This document shows, one piece after another, positions 7,266 through 15,384 of a DNA stretch of 64,000 bases (the stretch's first letter is position 1; every line of letters begins with the position of its first letter). Origin of the DNA: Olsenella sp. Marseille-P4559 (GTDB lineage: Bacteria > Actinomycetota > Coriobacteriia > Coriobacteriales > Atopobiaceae); NCBI RefSeq assembly GCF_900605015.1, contig NZ_LR027573.1:986727-1050726 (forward strand), read 5' to 3'. Under the pieces are notes generated by a model, which had not been told where the DNA came from, made no database searches, and worked only from the letters and a program-made list of their open reading frames with translations. A program made the position numbers and the translations under genes.

Positions 7266-9995
7266 ATGAACGCAGCGAAAGACTGCACCCTGCAGGAAAA
7301 GCTCCTCCGATGCGCCATGGCGCTCATCCTGGCGGCGGGGGCGCTGCTCGCCTCCGTGGCGGCCTCGCCCGCCTACGCCGCGCCGAGCACGGTAGACGTG
7401 TCCATCGGCGGCAAGATCCCCTACGGCGGCTTCGCCACCACGTGGATGAGCGCCGACGGGAACATCGCCTACTGCGCCGAGCCCTCGTCCCCGACGCCCG
7501 CGCCGGGCTCCTACTCGACGAGCCCCGTGCCGAGCGGCGACGTGACAGCGGCGATCTGGTACTCGTTCGGCTCTCCCGGCTTCGACGCGTCGATGTTCCC
7601 GGGCAGCTGGTACGACGGCGGCGGCTGGGACGACGCGAAGTACGCCGCGGCGAGCCACGTGCTCATCGCCTACGCCTACTCTGGGTCCGAGTCGGCTGCC
7701 ACGCACGGCACGAGCGCCGAGTTCGCCTCCTGGGCGAAATCCGAGCTGATCGGCGGGACCTTCGCCAAGATGAAGGCGGGCGCCGGCAAGGTATCCGCCG
7801 GGTTCGAGGCATTCTGCGTCAGGACCGGCGGCGGCTCTCAGACGCTCGTGAGCTTCAGCTGGTCCACGGGCGGAGTCAAGGTCGCCAAAACGGACTCCGA
7901 GGCGGGCGCGGAGCCCCAGGGCGACGCCTCGCTCGACGGCGCGAGCTTCTCCGTCGTTAACGAGACCGGCCGCTACGTGCTGGTCGGCGGCAAGTACTAC
8001 GCCGACGGCGAGGTATGCGCCACGATAAAGACCGCGCCCGAGGACGGGTCGCACGTCGCCGCGACCGGCGCCGACACCCTCCCCGCGGGCAATTACCGCA
8101 TCGTCGAGTCCGGCGCGCCCGAGGGCTACGACGCCAGCGACGCCTCCGTCACGTTCACCGTGAAGGCCGACGAGATGCGCGACCTCACGGGCGACCCCGT
8201 GACCGACGAGGTCTTCCGCGGCGGCGTGCAGGTGACCAAGTCCGACAAGGAGCTGCAGGCGTCCGAGGCGCTCGCGGGCAGCGGCCACAAGGAGGCGCCT
8301 GGCGAGCACCCCGGCCTCGACGGGATCGAGTTCACCGTCACGAACCGCTCGGCGCACAAGGTCCTCGTTGACGGCGAATGGCGCGAGCCGGGCGAAGCCG
8401 TGGCCACGCTGACCACCGCATGGAACGACGAGGCCGGCGCCTACACCGCGCAGACCGCGGCCGACGCACTGCCGTACGGGACCTACGACGTGCGGGAGAC
8501 GGCGACGAACGGGAGCTACCTGCTGACCGACGGCGAGCCCCGCACCTTCGAGGTCCGCACCGGCGGCGAGATCGTGAGCGCCTCCGCGGACGGCGCCGCG
8601 CTCGAGTTCCGCGACCAGGTGGTGCGCAACGACCTCGAGCTCTCCAAGAAGAGCGAGTCCGACAACGCCGGCCTCATGGTCCCGTTCGCCATCGAGAACG
8701 CGGCCACCGGCGAGACTCACGTGCTGGTCACGGACCGCAACGGCGACGCGTCGACCGCGAGCAGCTGGAACAGGCACTCGAGGGACACCAACGCCAACGA
8801 CGCCCTGCTCGGCCATGAGGGTCCGATCGAGCCCGCCGAAATGGACCCGAAGGCCGGCATCTGGTTCTCGCTCGGCGAGGACGGCTCCTCGGCGCCGGTC
8901 GACGACTCGCTGGCGGCCCTGCCGTACGGCGCCTACACCATGACCGAGCTGCGCTGCGATGCCAACGAGGGCCTCGAGCTCATCACGAGGAGCTTCTGGG
9001 TCGATCGCGACTCGACGGTCGCGAAGGCCGTGTGGATGGGCCTCGACGACCAGGAGGGCCCGCGCATCTCCACCACGGCAAAGGACGGGGCGGACGGCGA
9101 CAAGGACGTCTCGGCCGACGCCGAGGCCAAGGTCGTCGACACCGTCGCCTACGAGGGCCTGAAGGCCGGCGAGGAGTACGAGCTCTCGGCCACCCTCGTC
9201 GACAAGGCGACCGGCGAGCCCGTGGCCGACGCCTCGGGCGTGCCCGTGGAGGCCAAGGCCGAGTTCGCCCCCGCGCTCTCGACCGGCAGCCAGGACGTCG
9301 AGATCGCCTTCGACGCGAGCCTGCTCGGCGGCCGCGACCTGGTCGCGTTCGAGAGCCTACGCAAGGACGAGGCCGAGGTGGCGTCGCACGCGGACCTCTC
9401 CGACGAGGGCCAGACAGTCCACGTCGCCGTCGAGGTGGGCACGCAGGCGGCCGACGCCGCCGACGGCGACCAGGTCATCGAGGCCGGCAAGGCCAAGGTC
9501 ATCGACACGGTGGCCTACAAGGGCCTCGTCCCCGGCGAGACCTACATCGCCGTGGGCACGCTCATGGACAAGGGCACCGGAGAGCCGTTCCTCGACAAGG
9601 ACGGCAACGAGGTGACCGCGCGCACGCCCTTCGAGCCCGAGGCACCCTCCGGCACCGTCGAGGTGACCTTCGAGTTCGACACCGAGGGCCTGGCCGAGGG
9701 AGACGAGCTCGTCGTCTTCGAGAAGGTCCTGGACTCCGCCGGCAACGTCGTGGCGGCCCACGAGGACATCGACTCCGCCGAGCAGAGCGTCGTCGTGGAC
9801 AACCCCGGCACGCCCGAGGTCCCCGAGGAGCCCTACGCCAAGACCGGGGCCGACGCCCCCGACGGCACCGGCTACGCCGTGGCCGCGGGCATCGCTCTGG
9901 CAGCTGCGGCGGGTGCGGGCGGGGCGCTCGCGTACCGCAAGCGCAAGACGGCCGGCGCAAGCAAGGACGCGGCAGACGAAGAGCCGGAAGAGTAG
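7266..9995 (+). CDS. Sortase-anchored surface adhesin with thioester-like and VaFE repeats
   Basis: A 909-residue cell-wall protein with a signal peptide (residues 1-38, ending SPAYAAP). An N-terminal domain contains YCAEPSS (Cys about residue 69), which looks like the Cys of a thioester domain. SpaA/Cna-B-like isopeptide domains follow (LDGASFSVVNETGRYVLV and LDGIEFTVTNRS). Two VaFE-type repeats come next (DLVAFESLRKD at about 690 and ELVVFEKVLD at about 815). The C-terminus has a PYAKTG sorting motif, a hydrophobic helix and YRKRK. GGGAGG precedes the ATG. The adjacent class B sortase is the likely partner. It may mediate mating-pair contact or adhesion to host surfaces. Confidence 0.9.
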   Translation: MNAAKDCTLQEKLLRCAMALILAAGALLASVAASPAYAAPSTVDVSIGGKIPYGGFATTWMSADGNIAYCAEPSSPTPAPGSYSTSPVPSGDVTAAIWYSFGSPGFDASMFPGSWYDGGGWDDAKYAAASHVLIAYAYSGSESAATHGTSAEFASWAKSELIGGTFAKMKAGAGKVSAGFEAFCVRTGGGSQTLVSFSWSTGGVKVAKTDSEAGAEPQGDASLDGASFSVVNETGRYVLVGGKYYADGEVCATIKTAPEDGSHVAATGADTLPAGNYRIVESGAPEGYDASDASVTFTVKADEMRDLTGDPVTDEVFRGGVQVTKSDKELQASEALAGSGHKEAPGEHPGLDGIEFTVTNRSAHKVLVDGEWREPGEAVATLTTAWNDEAGAYTAQTAADALPYGTYDVRETATNGSYLLTDGEPRTFEVRTGGEIVSASADGAALEFRDQVVRNDLELSKKSESDNAGLMVPFAIENAATGETHVLVTDRNGDASTASSWNRHSRDTNANDALLGHEGPIEPAEMDPKAGIWFSLGEDGSSAPVDDSLAALPYGAYTMTELRCDANEGLELITRSFWVDRDSTVAKAVWMGLDDQEGPRISTTAKDGADGDKDVSADAEAKVVDTVAYEGLKAGEEYELSATLVDKATGEPVADASGVPVEAKAEFAPALSTGSQDVEIAFDASLLGGRDLVAFESLRKDEAEVASHADLSDEGQTVHVAVEVGTQAADAADGDQVIEAGKAKVIDTVAYKGLVPGETYIAVGTLMDKGTGEPFLDKDGNEVTARTPFEPEAPSGTVEVTFEFDTEGLAEGDELVVFEKVLDSAGNVVAAHEDIDSAEQSVVVDNPGTPEVPEEPYAKTGADAPDGTGYAVAAGIALAAAAGAGGALAYRKRKTAGASKDAADEEPEE

Positions 9996-10018
9996 CGGCG
10001 CCGCATCGATACCGAACC

Positions 10019-10048
10019 GGAGGCCCTGGGCGCTCGCCCGGGGCCTCC
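10019..10048. terminator. Strong hairpin between adhesin and sortase genes
   Basis: GGAGGCCC pairs with GGGCCTCC around an inner GGGCG/CGCCC stem. There is no T run after it, so it may attenuate or stabilise transcript ends rather than fully terminate; the sortase ribosome site follows 10 bases later. Confidence 0.45.
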
Positions 10049-10067
10049 CCTGCGAACGGGGGAGGAC

Positions 10068-10799
10068 ATGAACAAAGGGAAAGCCGCCACGGCGCTCGCC
10101 ATTGCCGTGGCGTTGCTGGCGATGGGGGCGCTCGCCGTCCTGCCGCTGTCCGAGAGGAACCCTTACGAGGTGCACGAGGTGCCTACTGCGGAAGAGGACG
10201 CGACAATGGAGGCTCAAGAGACGGGAGGCGGCATCGACTGGGACGCCCTTCCCGCCTCCGTCGTCGCTTGGGTGCGCGTGCCGGGCACGACCGTCGACTA
10301 CCCGATCGTCCAGGGCCGGCCCGAATCGCCCGACTTCTACCTCACGCACGACGCCGGCGGCGAAAGATCCGCGTGGGGCGCTCCCTACATAGATGCCGGG
10401 TGCGCGCAGGGTGCCGAGAGCCCGCTCGTCATCGTCTACGGGCACCACATGTCCGACGGCACCATGTTCGCGCCGCTCGCGCAGTACTCGTCGCGCGACT
10501 TCGCCGAGGGGCACCGCACCATCCGGGTCTACACCCGCGAGAAGGCGATCGAGCTCAAGGTCTTCGCGGCCGACGTGGTCGACGCGAGCTCGGAGGGCAA
10601 GCGGACCGACTTCGCCGACGCGGCGGAGCTCGCCGCCTACCTCGGGGACAAATTGTCCCAGTGCGAGGTCGTCCTGGAAGAGCCGGCGGACATCGCGCAG
10701 GCCTGGGCCTTCGTGACGTGCAGCTACCAGACGAGCAACTCGCGCACCGTCGTCTACGCGAAGGAGGTGGAAGGATGGGATTCGCGCCCTTCGGAATAG
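10068..10799 (+). CDS. Class B sortase
   Basis: A 243-residue protein with an N-terminal signal anchor (about residues 5-27) and a class B sortase domain. Catalytic residues are visible: His in VIVYGHHMSDG (about 124), Cys in FVTCSYQTSN (about 217) and Arg in NSRTVVYAK. The substrate-side DYPIVQG motif is typical. It would cleave a sorting signal and attach the protein to cell wall or pilus; the PYAKTG protein just upstream is the obvious substrate. Palindrome copy 3 lies in the coding sequence at 10645-10659. Confidence 0.93.
   Translation: MNKGKAATALAIAVALLAMGALAVLPLSERNPYEVHEVPTAEEDATMEAQETGGGIDWDALPASVVAWVRVPGTTVDYPIVQGRPESPDFYLTHDAGGERSAWGAPYIDAGCAQGAESPLVIVYGHHMSDGTMFAPLAQYSSRDFAEGHRTIRVYTREKAIELKVFAADVVDASSEGKRTDFADAAELAAYLGDKLSQCEVVLEEPADIAQAWAFVTCSYQTSNSRTVVYAKEVEGWDSRPSE
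10645..10659. repeat. Dispersed 15-bp palindrome, copy 3
   Basis: GGGACAAATTGTCCC inside the sortase gene, encoding part of GDKLSQ, as in copy 2 although the proteins are unrelated. Confidence 0.8.
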
Positions 10800-10870
10800 G
10801 GCTCCTCATGGGGCTCCTCACGCTCACGGCCTACGCCTGCTGCGCAGCCGGCGACGACGACCGGGACTAG
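10775..10870 (+). CDS. 31-residue membrane peptide overlapping the sortase end
   Basis: A small frame starting MGFAPFGIGLLMGLLTL, with one hydrophobic helix, two adjacent Cys and a short acidic tail. AAGGAGG lies just upstream and the start overlaps the sortase stop by 25 bases, which favours coupled translation. It is the last plus-strand frame before the terminator at 10899. No family is recognised; it could be chance, but position, ribosome site and hydrophobicity support it. Confidence 0.45.
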   Translation: MGFAPFGIGLLMGLLTLTAYACCAAGDDDRD

Positions 10871-10898
10871 CCGTGGGAAATCGAAATCGCACAACGGA

Positions 10899-10924
10899 AA
10901 GAGGCGGGCAATTGCCCGCCTCTT
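10899..10924. terminator. Bidirectional terminator between convergent gene blocks
   Basis: Perfect inverted repeat AAGAGGCGGGCAA/TTGCCCGCCTCTT lies between the plus-strand secretion genes and the minus-strand relaxase operon. The arms supply short A/T runs on both sides. Confidence 0.75.
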
Positions 10925-10925
10925 C

Positions 10926-10997
10926 TCACATCACCCACTTGAACACGGCACGGAACAGCCAGACGAAAAAGCCCAGCGTGACCTTAAGCGCCGCCAT
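10926..10997 (-). CDS. 23-residue hydrophobic peptide at the end of the relaxase operon
   Basis: A tiny frame MAALKVTLGFFVWLFRAVFKWVM follows the unknown gene at 11005 after 7 bases and ends just before the shared terminator. It is one amphipathic to hydrophobic helix. The ribosome site is weak. It may be a real small membrane peptide or chance. Confidence 0.3.
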   Translation of the reverse strand: MAALKVTLGFFVWLFRAVFKWVM

Positions 10998-11004
10998 GAG
11001 GAAC

Positions 11005-11559
11005 CTACCAAGCCTCTTCATCGACGTCACCCCAATCTTCCTTGACCTTGCGGGCGCCCTCGTCGGCGCCCTCCTCCTTCTCTTGCGCGAGCAGCCTCGC
11101 CAGCTCGTCGGGCACGCCCGGGACCTCTGCCCTCCCCAGAGCGCGCTGCAGGTCCCTTATCTGCGATTTCAGCGGTTTTGAGGGAGGGCCCACGTGCTCG
11201 CGGTAGCAGGCGCCGATCGCGGCCGCGTCGCACAGGAAGCCCCGCACCCGGGCGAACGCCTCGTCGCCGTCGAGCAGGACGCGGCGGGCTCGCCCCAGCT
11301 CGGCCTCCGAGGCCAGCATGAAGCGCCAGCCACGGGACCTGCGCGCGGCCGGTATCCCGTCCGCGGGCGCGTCGGCGCGCCAGTCGTCGCGCACCTGGTG
11401 CCAGTTCGCCGTGAGCCAGAGCCCCTTCTCGGGCTCCTCCCGCATCTCGAGCTCGAACTCCGTGAGCATGTTCGCGCCGGAGAACGGCGACCCCTCCGTG
11501 AACGAGAGCGTGTCGAACAGCGTCGTCCTGCCGCCCTCGTACTCTATCCTCACCATCAT
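11005..11559 (-). CDS. Relaxase-coupled protein of unknown function
   Basis: A 184-residue soluble protein. Its ATG at 11559 overlaps the relaxase stop (ATGA), with GGAG upstream, so it is translationally coupled to the relaxase. The N-terminal half has MVRIEYEGGRTTLFDTLSF and SGANMLTEFELEM, then WRFMLASEAELGRARRVLLDG. The C-terminal third is charged and probably coiled coil (LKSQIRDLQRALGR, ARLLAQEKEEGADEG). No domain is recognised. Coupling suggests a relaxosome accessory role, but that is inference. Longer in-frame starts inside the relaxase gene are not supported. Confidence 0.75.
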   Translation of the reverse strand: MMVRIEYEGGRTTLFDTLSFTEGSPFSGANMLTEFELEMREEPEKGLWLTANWHQVRDDWRADAPADGIPAARRSRGWRFMLASEAELGRARRVLLDGDEAFARVRGFLCDAAAIGACYREHVGPPSKPLKSQIRDLQRALGRAEVPGVPDELARLLAQEKEEGADEGARKVKEDWGDVDEEAW

Positions 11560-12827
11560 CTCCGGCCCCTCTCCCTGCGCTGGTCCTGCTGGGCCCGCTG
11601 CCGCTCGGCGGCGAGGATGCGCTGTTGCTCGTCCGCTCGGTGGCACTGGCGCGAATTGCCGCTGGCATCGTCGCGCCCTTCACCGTCCCCGTAGCGGGTC
11701 TTGAGCGGCATGAGCCCGTTCTCGGCCATGTAGGCGCGGGCGGCCTCGAGGCGACGGTATCCCTCGCCGCCCGCCTGGCCGCGCCGCTCGAGCGTCGCCA
11801 TCCTGAGCCCGAACTCCTCGATGGACTCGACGTCGAACTTCGCGCACGTCTCGAGCGCCGAGGAGAGCCTGCTCAGCTCCGAGAGGTCGTTGAGCTCGAG
11901 GGCTCGCTCGGCGGCCTCGCGGATCCGCGCGGCGCTCGCGTCCGTGGGGCGGTAGGCGCCTTCGCGCTCGAAGCGCCGGCGCAGCATCTCCTTGCCGTAG
12001 ACGAACCCCAGGCGCTCGCCGGTTACCTTCTTGGACGGTTCCTCCGCCAGGCTGAACACCCAGTCGTCCCGCCGCGCCTTGGCCGAGTTGTCGGCGACGT
12101 GCACGCCCAGGGCGTCGAGGATGCCGAAGAACTCCGCCTCGTCGCGCGCCGTGGTCTTGGCGAGCGCGACGCGGGCGCGGATGTCGCCGACCCACGAGTA
12201 GCCGCCCGAGCGCATGATCTCCTTCTCGGCCCGGCCCAGGTAGACGCTCCTGCGGCTCCTGGGCCCGCCCGCACCTGCCCGCCCGCGCGCCTTCGACGGA
12301 GATTCGGGCGCCCGGTCGTTGGAGAGCCCCGACAGCCCGCGCTCGCGCGCCATGTCCTGCAGGTCTCGGTTGAGGTCCTCGGGGTGCTGGGTCTGCATGC
12401 GGTAGCCGGTGCGGAGGTTGGCGTTGTTCACGACGATGTGCGCGTGCGGTATGCCGCGGGCGTTGTCGTCGTGGTAGACGATGGCGATCTCGTGGTCGTC
12501 GAAGTGCCTGAGCGCCCACGAGCACGCGAGCTCGCGCAGCGTCGCCAGGTCGATGTCGTCGCCGGGGTCCGGCGAGAGCACGAAGTGCTTGAACGTGCGC
12601 GCGGGCTTGCCCCTCCAGGGTGCGTCCGTGCCGAACGCGGCGCGCGTGGCGTCCATCTCGGCGTCCCAGGCGCAGGCCTCCTTGGCGTCTTCCCCCAGCG
12701 CGCCGGCGTCGCGCTCGTCGTAGCTCAGGTTGAACAGGTCGCGCGCCAGGGCGCGGCCTCCCTTCTCGAGGTAGCGGCGGATGCCGCCCGTCGAGCCGTG
12801 GCCGCTTATCGGCTTCAGGATCGGCAT
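11556..12827 (-). CDS. Relaxase/mobilization nuclease, MOBP-type
   Basis: A 423-residue relaxase. The N-terminal domain has the likely nicking tyrosine Tyr19 (GIRRYLEKGG), His81 (TFKHFVLSPDP) and the metal-binding HxH at His128/His130 (GIPHAHIVVNNAN). The C-terminal half is Arg/Glu-rich and probably helical. It would nick oriT, stay bound to the 5' end and lead the strand into the secretion channel. It overlaps the mobC stop by 13 bases. The candidate oriT at 13262-13471 lies just upstream of mobC. Confidence 0.93.
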   Translation of the reverse strand: MPILKPISGHGSTGGIRRYLEKGGRALARDLFNLSYDERDAGALGEDAKEACAWDAEMDATRAAFGTDAPWRGKPARTFKHFVLSPDPGDDIDLATLRELACSWALRHFDDHEIAIVYHDDNARGIPHAHIVVNNANLRTGYRMQTQHPEDLNRDLQDMARERGLSGLSNDRAPESPSKARGRAGAGGPRSRRSVYLGRAEKEIMRSGGYSWVGDIRARVALAKTTARDEAEFFGILDALGVHVADNSAKARRDDWVFSLAEEPSKKVTGERLGFVYGKEMLRRRFEREGAYRPTDASAARIREAAERALELNDLSELSRLSSALETCAKFDVESIEEFGLRMATLERRGQAGGEGYRRLEAARAYMAENGLMPLKTRYGDGEGRDDASGNSRQCHRADEQQRILAAERQRAQQDQRRERGRR

Positions 12828-13261
12828 GGCGAGCCCTCCACGAGCGAGTCGGCGCCGATGCGACCGAGCTCCGCCGCCATCTCTCGGGCCGCGGCGTTCA
12901 CGTCGGCGAGCTCGCGCTCGATCGTCGGGATGCTATCCGCGACGAGGTCGCGGTCGACGTGCCCGTGGCGGGCGTGGAAGTTGATGAGGTTCATCGCGTG
13001 CACGGCCTGGTTGTAGTGGTAGCCCCACTTCGTGAGCTCTCGCGACATCGCCCACAGGGCTCTGCGGTCCACGAGTATGCGGTGCTCGTCTCCCGCGTTG
13101 GCCTCCGTCGACAGCGGTATGCGAACGAGGTAGCGCAGGTACTCCGACTTGCTGAGGCCGGCACGCTCGCACCGCTCGCAGAGCGCGTCGTAGTCGCCTC
13201 CCTCCATGCGGAACGTGACGCGGCGCTCCTTGCCTTTGGCGGCGCCGGCTTCCTCTTCCAT
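12815..13261 (-). CDS. MobC-like relaxosome accessory protein
   Basis: A 148-residue protein. A ribbon-helix-helix-like start (RRVTFRMEGGDYDALCERCERAGLSKSEYLRYLVR) is followed by the MobC signature region (RRALWAMSRELTKWGYHYNQAVHAMN). MobC proteins bind oriT and help the relaxase open the nick region. It is the first gene of the relaxase operon and overlaps the relaxase start by 13 bases. A second, different MobC-like gene lies at 32977-33402. Confidence 0.88.
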   Translation of the reverse strand: MEEEAGAAKGKERRVTFRMEGGDYDALCERCERAGLSKSEYLRYLVRIPLSTEANAGDEHRILVDRRALWAMSRELTKWGYHYNQAVHAMNLINFHARHGHVDRDLVADSIPTIERELADVNAAAREMAAELGRIGADSLVEGSPCRS

Positions 13262-13471
13262 GGCGGATTCCTTTCCTCGGGCCCGCCGCGCGGCGGGCGC
13301 GTCTCTCTAGGGGTGCGGGGGATCCCCCGCAGGCGGCGGCCCGGCTCGGGCGCCGCCTCTGGGACCGGGCCTCGCGAAAGCGGGCTCCCGAACGGCCCGC
13401 GGCATGACGGGTCCGAGGCCGCCCGGTCCCCAAGTGCTATGGACGCCCGACGCGATGTCGGACGCCATAGG
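13262..13471. other. Candidate origin of transfer (oriT)
   Basis: This non-coding stretch between mobC and parB is packed with inverted repeats: GCCCGCCGCG/CGCGGCGGGC (13281-13298), TGCGGGGGATCCCCCGCA (13314-13331), a 10-bp pair GGGACCGGGC (13361-13370) and GCCCGGTCCC (13421-13430), and an imperfect CTATGG...CCATAG repeat (13437-13470). CAAGTGC (13431-13437) follows the 10-bp arm directly, resembling the AAGTGC nick core of IncQ/MOBP origins. Location beside the mobC-relaxase operon fits. The nick site is inferred. Confidence 0.65.
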
Positions 13472-14428
13472 CTACTTGCTGGATTTCGGGCCTGAGGCCC
13501 TTCTGCGGCGCTTTCGGGCATCGGTGCCCGCATCCGTGTAGGGCGCGGTCATGAGCGCCATCTCCCGCAGCAGCGAGAGGTCGGCCGGGCTCGGGCTCTC
13601 GGGCGGGCTCTCCAGGAAGTCGGCGACGAGCCTCGCGGCCTTCGCGATGCGGCCGTCGGGGCCTGCCTGCGTCTTGCCCTCGCTCCTCACGTAGTCGGAG
13701 AGCTCGCGCTTGGTGCGCCGCCAGGGCTCCATCGCGGCGTGCATCTCCGCCTGGCGCTCCTTCGGCATGCCCGCGAGCGTGCGCACCGCCTCGGCGCTGA
13801 GGTTGCCGCGGTCGGCCTCGGCGGCCCACTCGGGCGAGAGGTCCTCGGCGATGCGGCGGGCAAGCCTCTCCTCGCGCGCGATGGTCTTGCCGGAGACCTT
13901 GCGGCCCGTCTGCCGCTCGATGATGGCGGCCTTCACGTCGTCGACGCGCATGCCGGAAAGCGACGGGTCCTCGGAGCGCAGGCGCACGGCGTCGCCCCTG
14001 AGCGCCTCGGTCGCTGCGGCGCGCTCGGTCACGGTGAGCGCGCGGGTGAAGTAGTTCGCGGCGTGGAGCAGCGTCACCGCCCGCTCGTCGTCGATGCCCT
14101 CTATCACGCGGCAGGGCATCTTCTCGTAGGCGGGGTCGTCCTTGGCGAGCAGCGCGTAGGCGGCCTTGCGCCGGTGCCCGGAGACCATCTGCCACGAGCC
14201 GTCGCCGACCTTGCGCACGAGCGGCAGGTCGGTGAGGCCGTCCTCGCGTATGGACTCGGCGAGCTCGGCTATCCCCGTTGGGTCCATGGAGTAGGCGGCG
14301 TTCGCCGGGTGGTCGGCGATGTCGGCCACCGCTATCTCGGACACCGGGTAGCGCCCGCGGGTGCGCGACGCGCCGTCGAGAAGCCCCGTGATGGTGAAGC
14401 CCGCGGCCACCTGGCTAGGCGAGCTCAC
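13472..14428 (-). CDS. ParB/Spo0J family partition protein
   Basis: A 318-residue protein. The ParB N domain shows IADHPANAAYSMDP, IREDGLTDLPLVRK and the SGHRRKAAYALL box (about residues 85-95). A helix-turn-helix region follows (GRKVSGKTIAREERLARRI) and the C-terminus is basic (RKRRRRASGPKSSK). It overlaps parA by 14 bases. With ParA it probably stabilises the excised circular form or its segregation. Its binding site is not known; candidates are the repeats noted under findings. Confidence 0.93.
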   Translation of the reverse strand: MSSPSQVAAGFTITGLLDGASRTRGRYPVSEIAVADIADHPANAAYSMDPTGIAELAESIREDGLTDLPLVRKVGDGSWQMVSGHRRKAAYALLAKDDPAYEKMPCRVIEGIDDERAVTLLHAANYFTRALTVTERAAATEALRGDAVRLRSEDPSLSGMRVDDVKAAIIERQTGRKVSGKTIAREERLARRIAEDLSPEWAAEADRGNLSAEAVRTLAGMPKERQAEMHAAMEPWRRTKRELSDYVRSEGKTQAGPDGRIAKAARLVADFLESPPESPSPADLSLLREMALMTAPYTDAGTDARKRRRRASGPKSSK

Positions 14429-15179
14429 GGGACACCTCGTCGGCGAGAGCTTCGTAGTCGCGTGCGGGGCGGCTCCCCGGCTCGAAGGCCGCCACCGGCT
14501 TCCATTGCCAGCTGCCCTCGCAGACCTTGCTGCTCGCGTGGATGACCGTCTCGAACTGCTCGCCCGGGAAGAACCCGTCGAGCACGGCCGCGCCCGTGGC
14601 CTCGGCGTTGGTCATGCGGCCGGGCACGCAGGTGCGCAGTATCTTCCATCTGGGCGTGGGCATGCGCAGAGCGTCCGCGATGGAGCGCGTCGCCTCCACG
14701 GTGAGCGCCGTGCCGCGCATCACGGTGGAGTCGAGCTTCACGGGGATGACGACCATGCCGCCCTCCGTTGCGGCGAGGTAGGCGTTGAAGGCGAGCCTGC
14801 GCATCACGGGGCTGCAGTCGATGAGGCAGACGTCGTAGGAGCCCGAGGCGTCGTCGAGGGCGAACTTGAGGCGCTGCTCGCGCAGGAGCATCTCGTTCTG
14901 GTCGACGAGGTCGATGGTCGAGGCCACCACGTCGAGGCCCTCCCCGGCGGCGTAAGCGACCTCTTCCACGGGCGCGCCGCCGTAGAGCAGCTCGACCGAG
15001 GTGCGGCGCTCGGAGGCGGCGCGGTCGTAGAGGCCGAAGAAGTCGGTGGCAGACGCCTGCGGGTCGAGGTCGACGAGCAGGGTCCGAAGGCCCCTGGCGG
15101 CGAAGATGGCCGCCAGGTTGACGGCGGTCGTCGTCTTGCCGACGCCGCCCTTGTAGTTGGAAATGGCTATCGTGCGCAT
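14415..15179 (-). CDS. ParA family partition ATPase
   Basis: A 254-residue deviant-Walker ATPase: MRTIAISNYKGGVGKTTT (residues 1-18), LLVDLDPQAS and VCLIDCSPVMRR. The start at 15179 has GAGAGGA upstream and places the Walker motif at the usual N-terminal position; a longer in-frame start at 15281 would cross the operator region. It acts with ParB, whose gene overlaps its end. The upstream region carries two inverted repeats that probably control the operon. Confidence 0.94.
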   Translation of the reverse strand: MRTIAISNYKGGVGKTTTAVNLAAIFAARGLRTLLVDLDPQASATDFFGLYDRAASERRTSVELLYGGAPVEEVAYAAGEGLDVVASTIDLVDQNEMLLREQRLKFALDDASGSYDVCLIDCSPVMRRLAFNAYLAATEGGMVVIPVKLDSTVMRGTALTVEATRSIADALRMPTPRWKILRTCVPGRMTNAEATGAAVLDGFFPGEQFETVIHASSKVCEGSWQWKPVAAFEPGSRPARDYEALADEVSRELA

Positions 15180-15249
15180 GGGTCGCGTCCTCTCTAGCGT
15201 GGGGCGCGCCTCGCCGCATCCGGTCCGGCGCGCCCCGAGTCTCGGAGCG

Positions 15250-15280
15250 TCGGGACAAAACCGTACGGATTTGTCCGACA
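15250..15280. promoter_or_regulatory. Imperfect palindrome upstream of parA
   Basis: GTCGGGACAAA...TTTGTCCGAC arms surround a CGTACG centre. It is near parA and shares GGACAAA/TTTGTCC with the dispersed 15-bp palindrome, and CGTACG with the repressor-region sites at 34.7 kb. Confidence 0.55.
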
Positions 15281-15288
15281 AGCGGAGT

Positions 15289-15328
15289 GTACCACGAAAA
15301 CGTACGTATATGTACGTTTTCGTGGTAC
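15289..15328. promoter_or_regulatory. Long inverted-repeat operator upstream of parA
   Basis: Two 17-bp perfect arms (GTACCACGAAAACGTAC and its complement) surround 6 central bases. The core GTACGTATATGTAC (15302-15315) matches the motif within the xis promoter at 34739-34752. It probably binds the element's XRE repressor and controls parAB, or the divergent region. Confidence 0.65.
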
Positions 15329-15330
15329 AG

Positions 15331-15380
15331 GGGCCGGTTTCGGGGGAAAGCCCGGCCCCGGGAGCCCGGGGCCGGGCGCG
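15331..15380. terminator. GC-rich hairpins downstream of the YraN-like gene
   Basis: GGGGCCGG...CCGGCCCC and an adjacent CCCGGCCCCGGG/CCCGGGGCCGGG pair follow the stop of the minus-strand gene at 15385. No clear T run is seen. Confidence 0.4.
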
Positions 15381-15384
15381 CCGC

